Counted from the first letter of the stretch, positions 1-9,811 are shown. The stretch: DNA of 64,000 nucleotides from Streptomyces sp. AC512_CC834 (GCF_019049325.1 NZ_JAGMUO010000007.1:62001-126000); one strand, 5' to 3'. Notes: generated by a model not told the origin, from the letters alone. Numbers and translations: made by a program.

Positions 1-857
1 TCGTCGGTGACGGAGGCGGCGGCGCCGACCTTGTCGGGGTCGTAGAGCATCACGCCGAGGTAGCGGAGCCGGCCGACGCAGGTCTCGGAGCAGACGGTCG
101 GGTCGCCGGCCTCGATGCGCGGGTAGCAGAAGGTGCACTTCTCGGCCTTGCCGGTGGCGTGGTTGAAGTAGACCTTCTTGTACGGGCAGCCGCTGACGCA
201 CATGCGCCAGCCGCGGCAGCGGTCCTGGTCGACCAGGACGATGCCGTCCTCGACCCGCTTGTACATGGCGCCGGAGGGGCAGACGGCGACGCAGGACGGG
301 TTGAGGCAGTGCTCGCAGATGCGCGGCAGGTAGAACATGAACGCCCGCTCGTAGTCGAGGCGGACCTGCTCGCTCATCCGGGCCAGGAGCGGGTCGGCGG
401 CGAGCTGGTCGGGGCCGCCGCCGAGGTCGTCGTCCCAGTTGGGGCCCCAGGTGATCTCGGCCGGGCGGCCGTCGATCTGCGAGCGGGGCGGGGCGGTGGG
501 GATGTCGTCGCCGAGGGGGGCGGTGGTGAGGTTCTCGTAGTCGTACGTCCAGGGCTGGTAGTAGTCGTCGAGGGTGGGGAGTTCGGGGTTGGCGAAGATG
601 CGGGCCAGGCGGCGGGCGCGGCCGCCGCTGCGCGGGACGAGGCGCCCGCCCTTGAGCCGCCAGCCGCCCTTCCACTTCTCCTGGTCCTCGTGGCCGCGGG
701 GGTAGCCCTGGCCGGGGCGGGTCTCGACGTTGTTGAACCAGACGTACTCGGTGCCGGTGCGGTTGGTCCAGGTCTGTTTGCAGGTGACCGAGCAGGTGTG
801 GCAGCCGATGCACTTGTCGAGGTTCATGACCATCGCCACCTGTGCCATGACGCGCAT
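1..857 (-). CDS. narH: Respiratory nitrate reductase beta subunit (N-terminal part)
   Basis: Electron-transfer subunit of the membrane-bound nitrate reductase, passing electrons from the NarI haem subunit to NarG. Only residues 1-285 lie inside the window; the gene runs off the left edge. Four cysteine clusters are visible: Cys16/19/22/26 (CIGCHTC type), Cys181/184/189/193, Cys214/220/224 with Trp217 where a fourth cysteine would sit, and Cys241/244/256/260. The Trp substitution is the usual NarH signature of the [3Fe-4S] cluster, so it is not a defect. The ATG overlaps the narG stop codon (ATGA), so translation is coupled. narJ and narI are expected beyond the edge. Confidence 0.95.
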   Translation of the reverse strand, partial: MRVMAQVAMVMNLDKCIGCHTCSVTCKQTWTNRTGTEYVWFNNVETRPGQGYPRGHEDQEKWKGGWRLKGGRLVPRSGGRARRLARIFANPELPTLDDYYQPWTYDYENLTTAPLGDDIPTAPPRSQIDGRPAEITWGPNWDDDLGGGPDQLAADPLLARMSEQVRLDYERAFMFYLPRICEHCLNPSCVAVCPSGAMYKRVEDGIVLVDQDRCRGWRMCVSGCPYKKVYFNHATGKAEKCTFCYPRIEAGDPTVCSETCVGRLRYLGVMLYDPDKVGAAASVTD

Positions 858-3800
858 CAGTACGTGACCTCCTGGGAGCGGCGCCGGATCGTGGTGACCG
901 CGTCGCGCTGGTTGCCGGTCGGGCCGTAGTAGTTGGGGGCGAAGGAGAGCTGGCCGTAGCCGCCGATGAGGTGGGTGGGCTTGACGAGCAGCTTGGTGAG
1001 GGAGTTGTGGACGCCGCCGCGGCGGCCGTTCGTCTCCGACTTGGGTACGTTCACCAGGCGTTCCTGGACGTGGTACATCAGCACCGTGCCGTCCGGGACG
1101 CGGTGCGAGACGATCGCGCGGGCGACGACGACGCCGTGCGCGTTGACGGCCTCCACCCAGTCGTTGTCGGCGGCGCCGATCGCGTCGGCGTCGGCGGGGC
1201 TCATCCAGATGACGGGGCCGCCGCGGGCCAGGGTCTGCATCAGCAGGTTCTCCTGGTACTCGGAGTGGATGGACCACTTGGAGTGCGGGGTGAGGTAGCG
1301 GACGGTGACCGCGCGGCCGGCGTCGCCCGCAGCCGTGGGCGCGTCGCCCAGCTCGGCCAGGTTCAGCGGGGGCCGGTAGACGGGGAGTTGCTCGCCCAGT
1401 TCCGCCATCCAGTCGTGGTCGACGTAGAAGTGCTGGCGGCCGGTGAGGGTGTGCCAGGGCTTCTTGTGCTCGGTGTTGACGGTGAACGGCGAGTAGCGGC
1501 GGTCGGGTGCCTCCTTGCCGGACCACTCGAAGCTCGCCCCGACCTGCACGGGCCGCTCCTGGGTGTCGGAGAAGACCACGCGCCGCTCCCCCACCGACGC
1601 GGCCAGCTCCGCGAGTCCGGCGCCGGCGCCCACGCGGTCGGCGAGGCGGTCGAAGCCCTCGGCGGCGAGGCGGCCGTTGGTGGTGCCGGACAGGGCGAGG
1701 ATCGCCTCGCAGAACTTGACGTCGGTGTCGAGCAGGGGGCGCCCGCGGGCCGGTCCGGCGGGGGCGGTGCCGCAGCGGGCGGCCAGCCAGTGGGCCTCCT
1801 GCCCCGGGTTGACGGTGATGCCCTTGACGGTCATGCCGTGCTCCTCGGCCAGCGGCCCGAAGGCGGCGAGCCGGTCGGCGACGGCCGTGTAGTCCCGTTC
1901 GACGAGGGTCACCGGCGGGGCGTTGCGGCCCGGCTCGACGGGGGTGCGGCCGTCGCGCCAGTCGGTGACCCGGCCGCCGGGCTGCGCCATCTCGCCGGGG
2001 GTGTCGTGCTGGAGGGCGGTGGCGAGAAGGTCGTACGCCGTGTCGAGGCGCCCGGCGGCGAGTTCGCTCAGGCGGCGGGCCAGTCCCTGGAAGATCTCGA
2101 AGTCGGTACGGGCCTGCCACGGCGGGTTGATCGCGGGGCTGAAGGCGTGCACGAAGGGGTGCATGTCCGTGGAGGACAGGTCGTGCTTCTCGTACCAGGT
2201 GGCGGCGGGCAGCACCAGGTCGGAGAAGAGCGTCGTGGAGGTCATCCGGAAGTCGAGGCTCAGCAGCAGGTCGAGCTTGCCCTGCGGGGCGTCGTCCCGC
2301 CAGGCCACGGAGCGCGGCCGGTGTTCGGGCGGTGCCTCGTCGGCGGTGGCGCCGTCGCGGGCGCCGAGCAGGTGGCGCAGGAAGTACTCGTTGCCCTTGG
2401 CGGAGGAGCCGATGAGGTTGGCCCGCCACACGGTCAGGACGCGGGGCCAGTTGCGGGGCGCGTCGGGGTCCTCGCAGGCGAAGTCCAGGCTGCCGGAGCC
2501 GAGTTGGTCGGCGATCCAGTCGCCGGGCTCCTGACCGCTCTCGCGGGCGCGGCGGCCCAGGTCGAGCGGGTTGGCGTCGAAGGTCGGGTACGACGGCATC
2601 CAGCCGAGCCGCGCCGACTGGGCGACCAGGTCGGCGGTGTGCCGGCCGGCGAGGGTGCCGGGCGCGGTGGGTGAGGCGAGGGCGTCGGCGGGGTGGGACT
2701 CGTACCGCCACTGGCCGGTGTGCAGGTACCAGTACGGGGTGCCCGCCATCTGCCGCGAGGGCCGTACCCAGTCGGCGGCCGTGGACAGTTGCTGCCAGCC
2801 GGTGTACGGGCGGACCTTCTCCTGGCCGACGTAGTGCGCCCAGCCGCCGCCGTTGACGCCCTGGCAGCCGGTGAGGATGAGCAGGGAGAGGAAGGAGCGG
2901 TAGATGGTGTCGGAGTGGAACCAGTGGTTGGTGCCCGCCCCCATGACGATCATGCAGCGGCCCCGGGTCTGCTCGGCGGTGCGCGCGAACTCGCGGGCCG
3001 CACGGATCGCCGCGTCCGCCGGGACGGAGGTGATGCGCTCCTGCCAGGCAGGGGTGCAGGGTTCGTCGGCGTCGTCGTAGCCGGTGGGCCAGTGGCCGAC
3101 GAGCGCGGGGCGGGCGACGGCGTACTGGGCGAGGAGGAGGTCGTAGACGGTGGTGACGAGTCGGCCGCCGACCTCCCGGGCCGGGACGCCGCGTACGACG
3201 GTGGCGCCGGGTTCGTCGAAGCGGGGCAGCAGCACCTCGACACCGTTGTCGCGGCGGCCCTCCGTGTGCCCGTGCAGGGTGAGCAGCGGGTCGACCCCGC
3301 CGAGGTCGAGGTTCCAGCGTCCCCCGCCGCCCTTGCCCCACCGGTCGCCGAGGGTGCCGTTGGGGACGACGACGTCGTCGGTGTCGGCGTCGATCAGCAC
3401 CGGCATCCAGGCCCGCGCCTCGGCGTCCGCGTGCCGCCCGAGCCCGAGGTCGGCGGCGGTGACGAACTTGCCGGGCGTGTAACCCCCGCGACTGTGCTCG
3501 TCGAGGGCGACCAGGAAGGGCAGGTCGGTGAAACGCTTCACGTAGTCGGTGAAGTACGGCACCTGCCGGCGCACGAAGAACTCGGTGAGCAGCACGTGCC
3601 CGATCGCCATGGCGAGCGCCCCGTCGGTGCCGGGGTGCGGGTGCAGCCACTCGTCGGCGAACTTGGTGGCGTCCGCGTAGTCGGGCGAGACGACGACGAC
3701 CTTCTGGCCGCGGTAGCGGGCCTCCGCCATCCAGTGGGCGTCGGGGGTGCGGGTGACGGGGACGTTCGAGCCCCACAGCATCAGATACGCCGCGTCCCAC

Positions 3801-4567
3801 CAGTCGCCCGACTCCGGCACGTCGGTCTGGTCGCCGAAGACCTGCGGGGAGGCGATCGGCAGGTCGGCGTACCAGTCGTAGAAGGAGATCATCGGAGCGC
3901 CGATGAGGGAGTGGTAGCGGGCGCCGACCGCGTGCGAGGCCATGGACATGGCGGGGATCGGGGAGAACCCGGCGACCCGGTCGGGCCCGTACTCGGCGAT
4001 GGTGTGCACCTGCGCGGCGGCGGCGATCTCCAGCGCCTCGTCCCAGTCGACGCGGACGAAGCCGCCGTGACCGCGGGCGGACTGGTAGCGGCGCCGCTTG
4101 TCGGGGTCGGAGGTCAGCTCGGCCCAGGCGGCCACGGGGTCGCCGCCGTGCCGGCGTTTGGCGTCCCGGTACATCTCGACGAGGACGCCGCGCGCCATGG
4201 GATGGCGCAGGCGGGTCGGCGAGTAGGTGTACCAGGAAAAGGAGGCACCGCGGGGGCAGCCGCGCGGTTCGTACTCGGGCCGGTCGGGGCCGACACTCGG
4301 ATAATCCGTCTGCTGGGTCTCCCAGGTGATCAGGCCGTCCTTTACATACACCTTCCACGAGCACGATCCCGTGCAGTTGACGCCATGAGTGGAGCGGACG
4401 ACTTTGTCATGCGCCCAGCGTTCCCGATATGGACTGTCATTGACTTTCTGGTCCGTGCGGTACACGGCCCTCAGATCGAGGGTGGTCGGGGACTTCCGCA
4501 GTAGCTGACCGGCCTTCAGCAGCCGGTCTGCGGCGTCGGCCACGGCCTTCGCCCTGCTTCGCACCAC
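857..4567 (-). CDS. narG: Respiratory nitrate reductase alpha subunit
   Basis: Catalytic molybdenum subunit reducing nitrate to nitrite in anaerobic or microaerobic respiration. At 1236 aa it is full length. His61, Cys65, Cys69 and Cys104 have the spacing of the FS0 iron-sulfur ligands, and the QTDVPES segment holds the Asp that ligates molybdenum. The start is GTG with AAGGAG eight bases upstream. No Tat signal is obvious, in line with a cytoplasm-facing NarG. It is first in an operon with narH. Streptomyces often carry several nar operons; which copy this is cannot be told from the window. Confidence 0.96.
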   Translation of the reverse strand: MVRSRAKAVADAADRLLKAGQLLRKSPTTLDLRAVYRTDQKVNDSPYRERWAHDKVVRSTHGVNCTGSCSWKVYVKDGLITWETQQTDYPSVGPDRPEYEPRGCPRGASFSWYTYSPTRLRHPMARGVLVEMYRDAKRRHGGDPVAAWAELTSDPDKRRRYQSARGHGGFVRVDWDEALEIAAAAQVHTIAEYGPDRVAGFSPIPAMSMASHAVGARYHSLIGAPMISFYDWYADLPIASPQVFGDQTDVPESGDWWDAAYLMLWGSNVPVTRTPDAHWMAEARYRGQKVVVVSPDYADATKFADEWLHPHPGTDGALAMAIGHVLLTEFFVRRQVPYFTDYVKRFTDLPFLVALDEHSRGGYTPGKFVTAADLGLGRHADAEARAWMPVLIDADTDDVVVPNGTLGDRWGKGGGGRWNLDLGGVDPLLTLHGHTEGRRDNGVEVLLPRFDEPGATVVRGVPAREVGGRLVTTVYDLLLAQYAVARPALVGHWPTGYDDADEPCTPAWQERITSVPADAAIRAAREFARTAEQTRGRCMIVMGAGTNHWFHSDTIYRSFLSLLILTGCQGVNGGGWAHYVGQEKVRPYTGWQQLSTAADWVRPSRQMAGTPYWYLHTGQWRYESHPADALASPTAPGTLAGRHTADLVAQSARLGWMPSYPTFDANPLDLGRRARESGQEPGDWIADQLGSGSLDFACEDPDAPRNWPRVLTVWRANLIGSSAKGNEYFLRHLLGARDGATADEAPPEHRPRSVAWRDDAPQGKLDLLLSLDFRMTSTTLFSDLVLPAATWYEKHDLSSTDMHPFVHAFSPAINPPWQARTDFEIFQGLARRLSELAAGRLDTAYDLLATALQHDTPGEMAQPGGRVTDWRDGRTPVEPGRNAPPVTLVERDYTAVADRLAAFGPLAEEHGMTVKGITVNPGQEAHWLAARCGTAPAGPARGRPLLDTDVKFCEAILALSGTTNGRLAAEGFDRLADRVGAGAGLAELAASVGERRVVFSDTQERPVQVGASFEWSGKEAPDRRYSPFTVNTEHKKPWHTLTGRQHFYVDHDWMAELGEQLPVYRPPLNLAELGDAPTAAGDAGRAVTVRYLTPHSKWSIHSEYQENLLMQTLARGGPVIWMSPADADAIGAADNDWVEAVNAHGVVVARAIVSHRVPDGTVLMYHVQERLVNVPKSETNGRRGGVHNSLTKLLVKPTHLIGGYGQLSFAPNYYGPTGNQRDAVTTIRRRSQEVTY

Positions 4568-4783
4568 GTTGCCATCTCCTTGCGAACGCGACGGAGCAAT
4601 GCCCGCCGGGTCTCGGCGGGCATGCTGTGTGCCGCGTTCAGCATCTCGCCGAAATTCGCTGCAGAAACGGTATTTCAGCGCCCTTTGCGGAGGCGGGGGC
4701 GAAGGTTTTCATGCGCTTTGCAATAGTTGACATGCGCATATTCCTGAGCTGCGCCGACTTTCAGCCAGAAAGGCCGGGAGAAC
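4568..4783. promoter_or_regulatory. Leader/promoter region of the nar operon with paired CATGCGC repeats
   Basis: This stretch is clearly AT-richer than its surroundings. Two CATGCGC heptamers start at 4710 and 4731, exactly 21 bp apart (two helical turns), which suits a dimeric activator or repressor upstream of narG. No FNR-like TTGAT-N4-ATCAA site is seen. Function is inferred from position only. Confidence 0.35.
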
Positions 4784-5575
4784 TCATCCGGCGATCCTCT
4801 CGGTCAGGAATTCTGCCCACGTCACCTTGCCGACCAGCGCGTCTTCCAGCGTGAGGTTCGCGCCAGAACGGTACGCGCGCCCCGCTTTCCCGGGAATGCG
4901 CACCGGCAGCTTCGGGCGTCGGCGCCCACCGCGCAGGTCGAGGTAGGAACGGGCCAGCGTGGCCAGATCGTGGACCTCGGGGCCGGTCATGTCGAGCACC
5001 CGGCCGGACGGCTCGGCGAGGGTCAGTTCCGCCAGACGCGCGGCGACTTCGCGGGCGGCGACCGGTTGCAGACGCAGGCCGCCCGGGGCCGGGAGGACCG
5101 GCAGCCTGGTCATCTTCTCGATCATCGTCAGGGTCAGCTCGTGGAACTGGGCCGCCCGCAGCACCGTCCAGCCGATGCCCGACTCGGCGATCGCCCGCTC
5201 CGACTCCAGCTTGGTGCGCAGCCAGGCGAGCGGGACGCGGTCGGCGCCCACGACCGAGATGTACACGAGGTGCCGTACGTCCGCACCGGCTGCGGCGCGC
5301 ACCAGGGTGCGGGTCGCCTCGTCGTCGCCCTTGGGGCCGCCCGCCAGGTGCAGCACGGTGTGCACGCCGTCGACGGCGGCCTCGACGCCCTCGCCGGTGC
5401 GCAGGTCGCCGGTGACGTACGTGATGCCGTCGCCCTCGGTGTCGGGGCGGGCCCGCCGGGTGAGGACGCGTATGTCCTGACCGGCCGCCCGCAGCAGCGG
5501 GACGACGTGGCCGCCGAGGGTTCCTGTGCCGCCGGTTATCAGGAGAGGCGTCGTGGAGGTCGAAGGGTGGGTCAT
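4784..5575 (-). CDS. NmrA-like NAD(P)-binding atypical short-chain reductase
   Basis: A 263-aa protein beginning with a Rossmann dinucleotide motif (TGGTGTLGG near residues 15-23) and continuing with the NmrA/SDR_a5 pattern, including TVLRAAQFHE near residue 145. It lacks a standard Tyr-xxx-Lys catalytic pair, as in atypical SDRs that act as NAD(P)H-dependent reductases or nucleotide sensors. It stands alone between the nar promoter and an alcohol dehydrogenase. Substrate unknown. Confidence 0.85.
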   Translation of the reverse strand: MTHPSTSTTPLLITGGTGTLGGHVVPLLRAAGQDIRVLTRRARPDTEGDGITYVTGDLRTGEGVEAAVDGVHTVLHLAGGPKGDDEATRTLVRAAAGADVRHLVYISVVGADRVPLAWLRTKLESERAIAESGIGWTVLRAAQFHELTLTMIEKMTRLPVLPAPGGLRLQPVAAREVAARLAELTLAEPSGRVLDMTGPEVHDLATLARSYLDLRGGRRRPKLPVRIPGKAGRAYRSGANLTLEDALVGKVTWAEFLTERIAG

Positions 5576-5644
5576 GGCTGCTGCTCCCGGTGTCCGTGGC
5601 GTCCGGGAGTCGGGGTGGGGGCCGGTGTGGGGGCCGGTGTGGGA

Positions 5645-5700
5645 CCGCCCCGCCCGGACGTCCGCCGTATGTGGTGGCGGTATGACCCGGGGCGGGGCGG
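5645..5700. terminator. GC-rich inverted repeat downstream of the alcohol dehydrogenase
   Basis: CCGCCCCGCCCGG at 5645 pairs with CCGGGGCGGGGCGG ending at 5700 (one bulged base, about 30 nt loop). It sits in the 174-bp gap between the alcohol dehydrogenase stop and the reductase start. There is no T-run. A short direct repeat (GGGGGCCGGTGTG) precedes it near 5615-5640. It may be a terminator or a leader structure. Confidence 0.35.
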
Positions 5701-5749
5701 CTGTGTGACAGGAGGGAGGAAAGAATCCGGAAGAATCTCCCCCCGGGGA

Positions 5750-6790
5750 TCAGATCGTCGCGGCGTCGATCACGAAGCGGTACCGCACGTCGCTGGCCAG
5801 GACCCGCGCGTACGCCTCGTTGACCTCGGACGCGGCGATCAGCTCGATCTCGGCGCCGATGCCGTGCTCGGCGCAGAAGTCCAGCATCTCCTGGGTCTCG
5901 GCGATGCCGCCGATCATCGACCCGGCGAGGGTCTTGCCGCCGCCGAGCAGCGCGAACAGGTTGAGGGAGACGGGCTCCTCGGGGGCACCGACGTTGGCGA
6001 GCGCGCCCTCCGTCTTCAGCAGCCCCAGGTAGGAGCCGAGGTCGAGCGGCGCCGAGACCGTCGAGACGATCAGGTCGAAGCTGCCGGCCAGCTCCTCGAA
6101 GGTGGCCGGGTCGCTGGTGGCGTAGTAGTGGTCGGCGCCCAGCTTCAGGCCGTCGTCCTTCTTGCGCAGGGACTGCGACAGCACGGTCACCTCGGCGCCC
6201 AGGGCGTGCGCGATCTTGACGGCCATGTGACCGAGCCCGCCCATGCCGACGACGGCGATCTTCTTGCCGGGGCCCGCGTTCCAGCGCTTGAGCGGGGAGT
6301 ACGTGGTGATGCCGGCGCACAGCAGGGGCGCGGCCTCGTCCAGGGAGATGCCCTCGGGGATGCCGAGGACGAAGTTCTCGTCGACGACGACCTTCTCCGC
6401 GTAGCCGCCGTAGGTGACCTCGCCGTCCTTGCCGACGGCGTTGTAGGTCATCACGTTGCCGTTGGTGCAGTACTGCTCCAGGCCGGCCTTGCAGTTGTCG
6501 CACTCGCGGCAGGAGTCGACCATGCAGCCGACGCCCACGCGGTCGCCGACGGCGTACTTGGTGACGCCGGGGCCGACCTCGGAGACGGTGCCCGCGATCT
6601 CGTGGCCTGGGACCATCGGGAAGATGGCCTCGCCCCAGCCCTCCTGGACCTGGTGGATGTCGGAGTGGCAGATGCCGGCGAACTTGATGTCGATCAGGAC
6701 GTCGTGTTCCCGCACCTCGCGCCGCTCGATGGTGGTGCGCTCCAGCGGAGCCTTGGCGGCGGGTGCTGCGTACGCGGCGACAGTGGTCAT
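5750..6790 (-). CDS. Zinc-dependent alcohol dehydrogenase (cinnamyl/YahK-type)
   Basis: A 346-aa medium-chain dehydrogenase likely reducing aldehydes with NADPH. The catalytic zinc site is visible in GICHSDIH and GHEIAG, the structural zinc cysteines in [15 protein letters not shown], and the nucleotide motif as [11 protein letters not shown]. The chosen ATG (MTTVAAYAA) has GGAGAA eight bases upstream; a longer upstream reading is possible but lacks conservation features. It is divergent from an XRE regulator, which probably controls it. Downstream of it lies the NmrA-like reductase, so the pair may serve detoxification of reactive aldehydes (inference). Confidence 0.92.
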   Translation of the reverse strand: MTTVAAYAAPAAKAPLERTTIERREVREHDVLIDIKFAGICHSDIHQVQEGWGEAIFPMVPGHEIAGTVSEVGPGVTKYAVGDRVGVGCMVDSCRECDNCKAGLEQYCTNGNVMTYNAVGKDGEVTYGGYAEKVVVDENFVLGIPEGISLDEAAPLLCAGITTYSPLKRWNAGPGKKIAVVGMGGLGHMAVKIAHALGAEVTVLSQSLRKKDDGLKLGADHYYATSDPATFEELAGSFDLIVSTVSAPLDLGSYLGLLKTEGALANVGAPEEPVSLNLFALLGGGKTLAGSMIGGIAETQEMLDFCAEHGIGAEIELIAASEVNEAYARVLASDVRYRFVIDAATI

Positions 6791-6875
6791 GCCGGGTTCT
6801 CCGGGTTTCTCTTGGCGTGACTGGGTGATGCTTCCACCCTGCCTGCGACCTGCGGTTCCACCCAGACCACGGGTT

Positions 6876-6926
6876 TGCGTACGTTCAGCGTGCGTACCAC
6901 TGACGGGGACAGGCTCGTGTGCGTAC
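6876..6926. promoter_or_regulatory. Three TGCGTAC repeats in the adh/XRE divergent promoter
   Basis: TGCGTAC occurs at 6876, 6891 and 6920, so the copies are 15 and 29 bp apart (close to one and two units of 15). They lie in the 167-bp region between the divergent alcohol dehydrogenase and XRE regulator. This is a plausible multi-site operator for the regulator. Confidence 0.45.
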
Positions 6927-6957
6927 GACCGGGAATACGTCCGGCAATACTGGAAGC

Positions 6958-7833
6958 ATGGATGGACAGCTTGACCGGCGAGCCGAACTGAGCGAGTTCC
7001 TGCGCACCCGGCGGGCGCGGCTGAAGCCACAGGACGTGGGTCTCGAGTCGTTCGGGCGGCAGCGCAGGGTGCCCGGGCTGCGGCGCGAGGAGCTGGCACA
7101 ACTGGCCGGGGTGTCGGTGGCGTACTACACACGTCTTGAGCAGGGCAACGGGCAGAACGTTTCGGCGGAGGTCCTGGACGCCATCGCGCGGGCGCTGCGG
7201 CTGACCGACGCGGAGCAGGAACACCTGACGCACCTGGCGAAGCCGAAGCAGCAGCGCAGGCGGGCCGGTGCCCCGCGCGGCAAGCAGCCGGTGCGGGTGG
7301 CGCTGCTCCAGCTCCTGGAGTCGATCGACACGGTGCCCGCGTACGTGACGGGCCGCCGCTCGGAGATCCTCGCCTGGAACCGGATGGCCGCGGCCCTCTT
7401 CGGCGACTGGGGCAAGCTGCCGACCGCCGAGCGCAACTGGGCGCGGCTGGTCTTCCTGAACCCGGACTACCGCGAGCTGTTCGTCGACTGGGACCAGAAG
7501 GCGTACGACATGGTCAGCTTCCTGCGCATGGACGCGGGCCGTCATCCGGACGACCCGCGCCTGTCCGCGCTGGTGGGCGAGCTGTCGGTGAAGAGCGAGG
7601 AGTTCCGCCGCCTGTGGGCCACGCACGACGTCAAGGAGAAGAGCTACGGCGTCAAGCGGATGCGGCACCCGCTGGTCGGCGACCTGACGCTGTCCTTCGA
7701 GACGTTCCGCCTGGTCGACGACGACGAGCAGGCCTTCGTGACGTACCACGCGGAGCCGGGCTCACCGTCGGCGGACGCGCTGCGGCTGCTGGCGAGCTGG
7801 GGGACGGACGCGGCGGCGTCACTTCCGGCGTGA
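6958..7833 (+). CDS. XRE-family regulator with MmyB-like ligand-binding domain
   Basis: A 291-aa transcription factor. Residues 10-75 form a helix-turn-helix of the XRE type ([15 protein letters not shown]), and the remainder matches the MmyB-like PAS-fold sensor common in actinobacterial regulators divergent from oxidoreductases. The ATG at 6958 ([19 protein letters not shown]) fits family N-termini; the longer upstream frame would run through the divergent promoter. There is almost no ribosome-binding site, so a leaderless or weakly initiated message is possible. Likely target: the adjacent alcohol dehydrogenase. Confidence 0.9.
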   Translation: MDGQLDRRAELSEFLRTRRARLKPQDVGLESFGRQRRVPGLRREELAQLAGVSVAYYTRLEQGNGQNVSAEVLDAIARALRLTDAEQEHLTHLAKPKQQRRRAGAPRGKQPVRVALLQLLESIDTVPAYVTGRRSEILAWNRMAAALFGDWGKLPTAERNWARLVFLNPDYRELFVDWDQKAYDMVSFLRMDAGRHPDDPRLSALVGELSVKSEEFRRLWATHDVKEKSYGVKRMRHPLVGDLTLSFETFRLVDDDEQAFVTYHAEPGSPSADALRLLASWGTDAAASLPA

Positions 7834-7852
7834 CGGGCCGCCGCCGCTCCCG

Positions 7853-9811
7853 TCAGCGGCCGTGACCGTCGCCGCCGTCGTGGTGGTCGTCACCGTCTTG
7901 GCCGTCGTGGTCGTCGTCACCGTCTTGGCCGTCGTGGTCGTCGTCACCGACGATCGTCCACGGGCGCATCAGGTCGTCGTCCTCGTGCTCGAGGATGTGG
8001 CAGTGGTGGATGTACGTCGCCGGGAGTTCGGCTCCGCTGCCCGGGATCGACGCGATCGTGTCCGTCGGCGGGGTGAACTCGGCGATGGCGATCCTGGTCA
8101 CCGTCTCCGGGTAGGACTTGACCGTGTCCTTGCTGGAGTCCGCCTCGTCCGGGTCCGGCGGGATCGGGGGGCCGGTGATGTACTTCTCCAGGACCGGCAT
8201 GTCCTCGTCCTTGCGGCCCCCGTCGATCCACTTCTGGTACTGCGCCTGGTAGCCGGCCGCGTCGATGGGCTGCCTGTTCAGGACCTGGAAGTTGACGAGG
8301 TGGACGTGCATCGGGTGGGCGTCGTGGTTGGGGTTGATGTACTCCCAGATCTCGGTCGAGCCCCGCTTGACGAAGTCCTGGGACGGCTCCATGAACGGCA
8401 CCGCGTTGATCGTCATGGTGCTGAAGAGCTTCTGCTGGTACAGGACGAACTCGCGTCGCCGGGTGTGTGACGTGACCTTGACGGGGGTGGCCTCGGGCAG
8501 GTGGAGGCTTTCGGGCGGCGTCGACTCGTCCTTGCCTCCGGACAGCCGCTTGGTGACCTGGAACTGCATCATCTCCGTGATGTCCGGCCCGGCACCGCCG
8601 GGGAAGTGGACCGGCGCGTTGTAGTTCGTCAACGTCACGTTCGTGCCCTCGGGCATGCCGCTGAAGTCGACGATCAGGTCGTACCGTTCGGCCGGCGAGA
8701 TCAGGAAGTCCAGCATGCGCAGCGGCGCGCGGAGGCCGCCGTCGGTGCCGATCAGCCAGAACGGCAGGTAGGGCTGCGGCAGTACGTCCCGGGGAGTGAC
8801 GAACCGCAGCCGGAAGAACCGCTCGTTGGAGGCGTTGAGTACGCGCAGCCGGTACCGTCGCGGCTCGACCGCCAGGAAGGGGTACGCCTTCCCGTTGACG
8901 ACCGGGGTGTCCTCGCCCTCCCGCTCGGTCATCGTGTAGGCGAGGGAGCCGTCCTTGTTGAAGGTGCGGTCCTGCAGGATCAGGGGCACCTCGTACGCGT
9001 CGCCGGGCAGGCCCAGGCGGTCGTCGGCGGGGTCGCCGACGCGGTACAGGCCAGCCAGGCCCGCGTAGACGTTGAGGCTGGTCATCCCCATGCCGTGGTC
9101 GTGGTACCAGAGCATGCACGAACGCTCGTGGTTCGTGTAGGCGTAGATGGCCTCGTTGGGCGCGGCCCGCTTCGGGTCCAGGGTGGTGTAGTGCTCGGCG
9201 TGGATGCCGTCCGAGGTGTACGACGCCATGGGCATGCCGTCGGACTGCGGTGCGGTGAAACCGCCGTGCTGGTGGACGACGTTCCACACGTTGACGTTGT
9301 CGGGGAACGGCAGCTTCGCCTCGTAGGGCGGTGGGGCGATCGGGGTGAGTTGCGGGTCGCCGTTGCGGATGCGGTCGATGATGGACTGGAACATGTGGGT
9401 GGTCGGCAGCTCGTTGCGCCACCTGACGACCGTCGGGCGGTCCTTGGTCACGTCGATGGTCGGCCCGAGGTAGCCCATGCCGATCGGCTTGCGGGAGTGT
9501 TGCGGGTCCGCGGCCCAGTACCCCCACACGGGAGCCTTCCCGAGGTCGCGGTGGAAGCGCCACGATCCCTGCCGCATCGTGATGTCGTAGTAGTCGGCGC
9601 CCGGGTAGGCGGAGGAGTCCGGGACGGCGGTCTCCGGCCTGGGCAGCGGATCGACGTACTTCTCCAACGGAGGCGTCTGCGGCACCGACGCGTCCGTTCC
9701 CTCCGACCCGTGCGCCGTCGCGGCGTACGCCCGCGCTCCCACGGCTCCGCCCGGCAGCAGCGCCGCGCCCCCCACGGCACCGGCCTTGAGGAAATCCCTT
9801 CGCCCAACCAT
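7853..9811 (-). CDS. Tat-exported CotA/phenoxazinone-synthase-like multicopper oxidase with Asp/His-rich tail
   Basis: A 652-aa three-domain copper oxidase acting outside the membrane. Arg4-Arg5 in MVGRRDFLK followed by a hydrophobic stretch is a Tat signal. All four copper motifs are intact: HQH at 180-182, WYHDH at 235-239, HPMHVH near 499-504 and HHCHILEHEDDDLM near 601-614. Overall length and the PTVVRWRNELP-type cupredoxin sequence resemble bilirubin oxidase, CotA and phenoxazinone synthase. The last 30 residues are an Asp/His/Gly repeat (DDDHDGQDG units) not normal for the family, encoded by near-exact DNA repeats at 7860-7950. Monocistronic. Substrate could be phenols, bilirubin-like pigments, Mn or Cu. 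Confidence 0.93.
   Translation of the reverse strand: MVGRRDFLKAGAVGGAALLPGGAVGARAYAATAHGSEGTDASVPQTPPLEKYVDPLPRPETAVPDSSAYPGADYYDITMRQGSWRFHRDLGKAPVWGYWAADPQHSRKPIGMGYLGPTIDVTKDRPTVVRWRNELPTTHMFQSIIDRIRNGDPQLTPIAPPPYEAKLPFPDNVNVWNVVHQHGGFTAPQSDGMPMASYTSDGIHAEHYTTLDPKRAAPNEAIYAYTNHERSCMLWYHDHGMGMTSLNVYAGLAGLYRVGDPADDRLGLPGDAYEVPLILQDRTFNKDGSLAYTMTEREGEDTPVVNGKAYPFLAVEPRRYRLRVLNASNERFFRLRFVTPRDVLPQPYLPFWLIGTDGGLRAPLRMLDFLISPAERYDLIVDFSGMPEGTNVTLTNYNAPVHFPGGAGPDITEMMQFQVTKRLSGGKDESTPPESLHLPEATPVKVTSHTRRREFVLYQQKLFSTMTINAVPFMEPSQDFVKRGSTEIWEYINPNHDAHPMHVHLVNFQVLNRQPIDAAGYQAQYQKWIDGGRKDEDMPVLEKYITGPPIPPDPDEADSSKDTVKSYPETVTRIAIAEFTPPTDTIASIPGSGAELPATYIHHCHILEHEDDDLMRPWTIVGDDDHDGQDGDDDHDGQDGDDHHDGGDGHGR

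Noticed and set aside
971..4504. Long open frames opposite narG (more than 500 codons each)
   Set aside because: They are antisense shadows caused by GC bias; low-complexity Gly/Ala/Val/Arg translation, no ribosome sites, fully covered by the well-supported narG.
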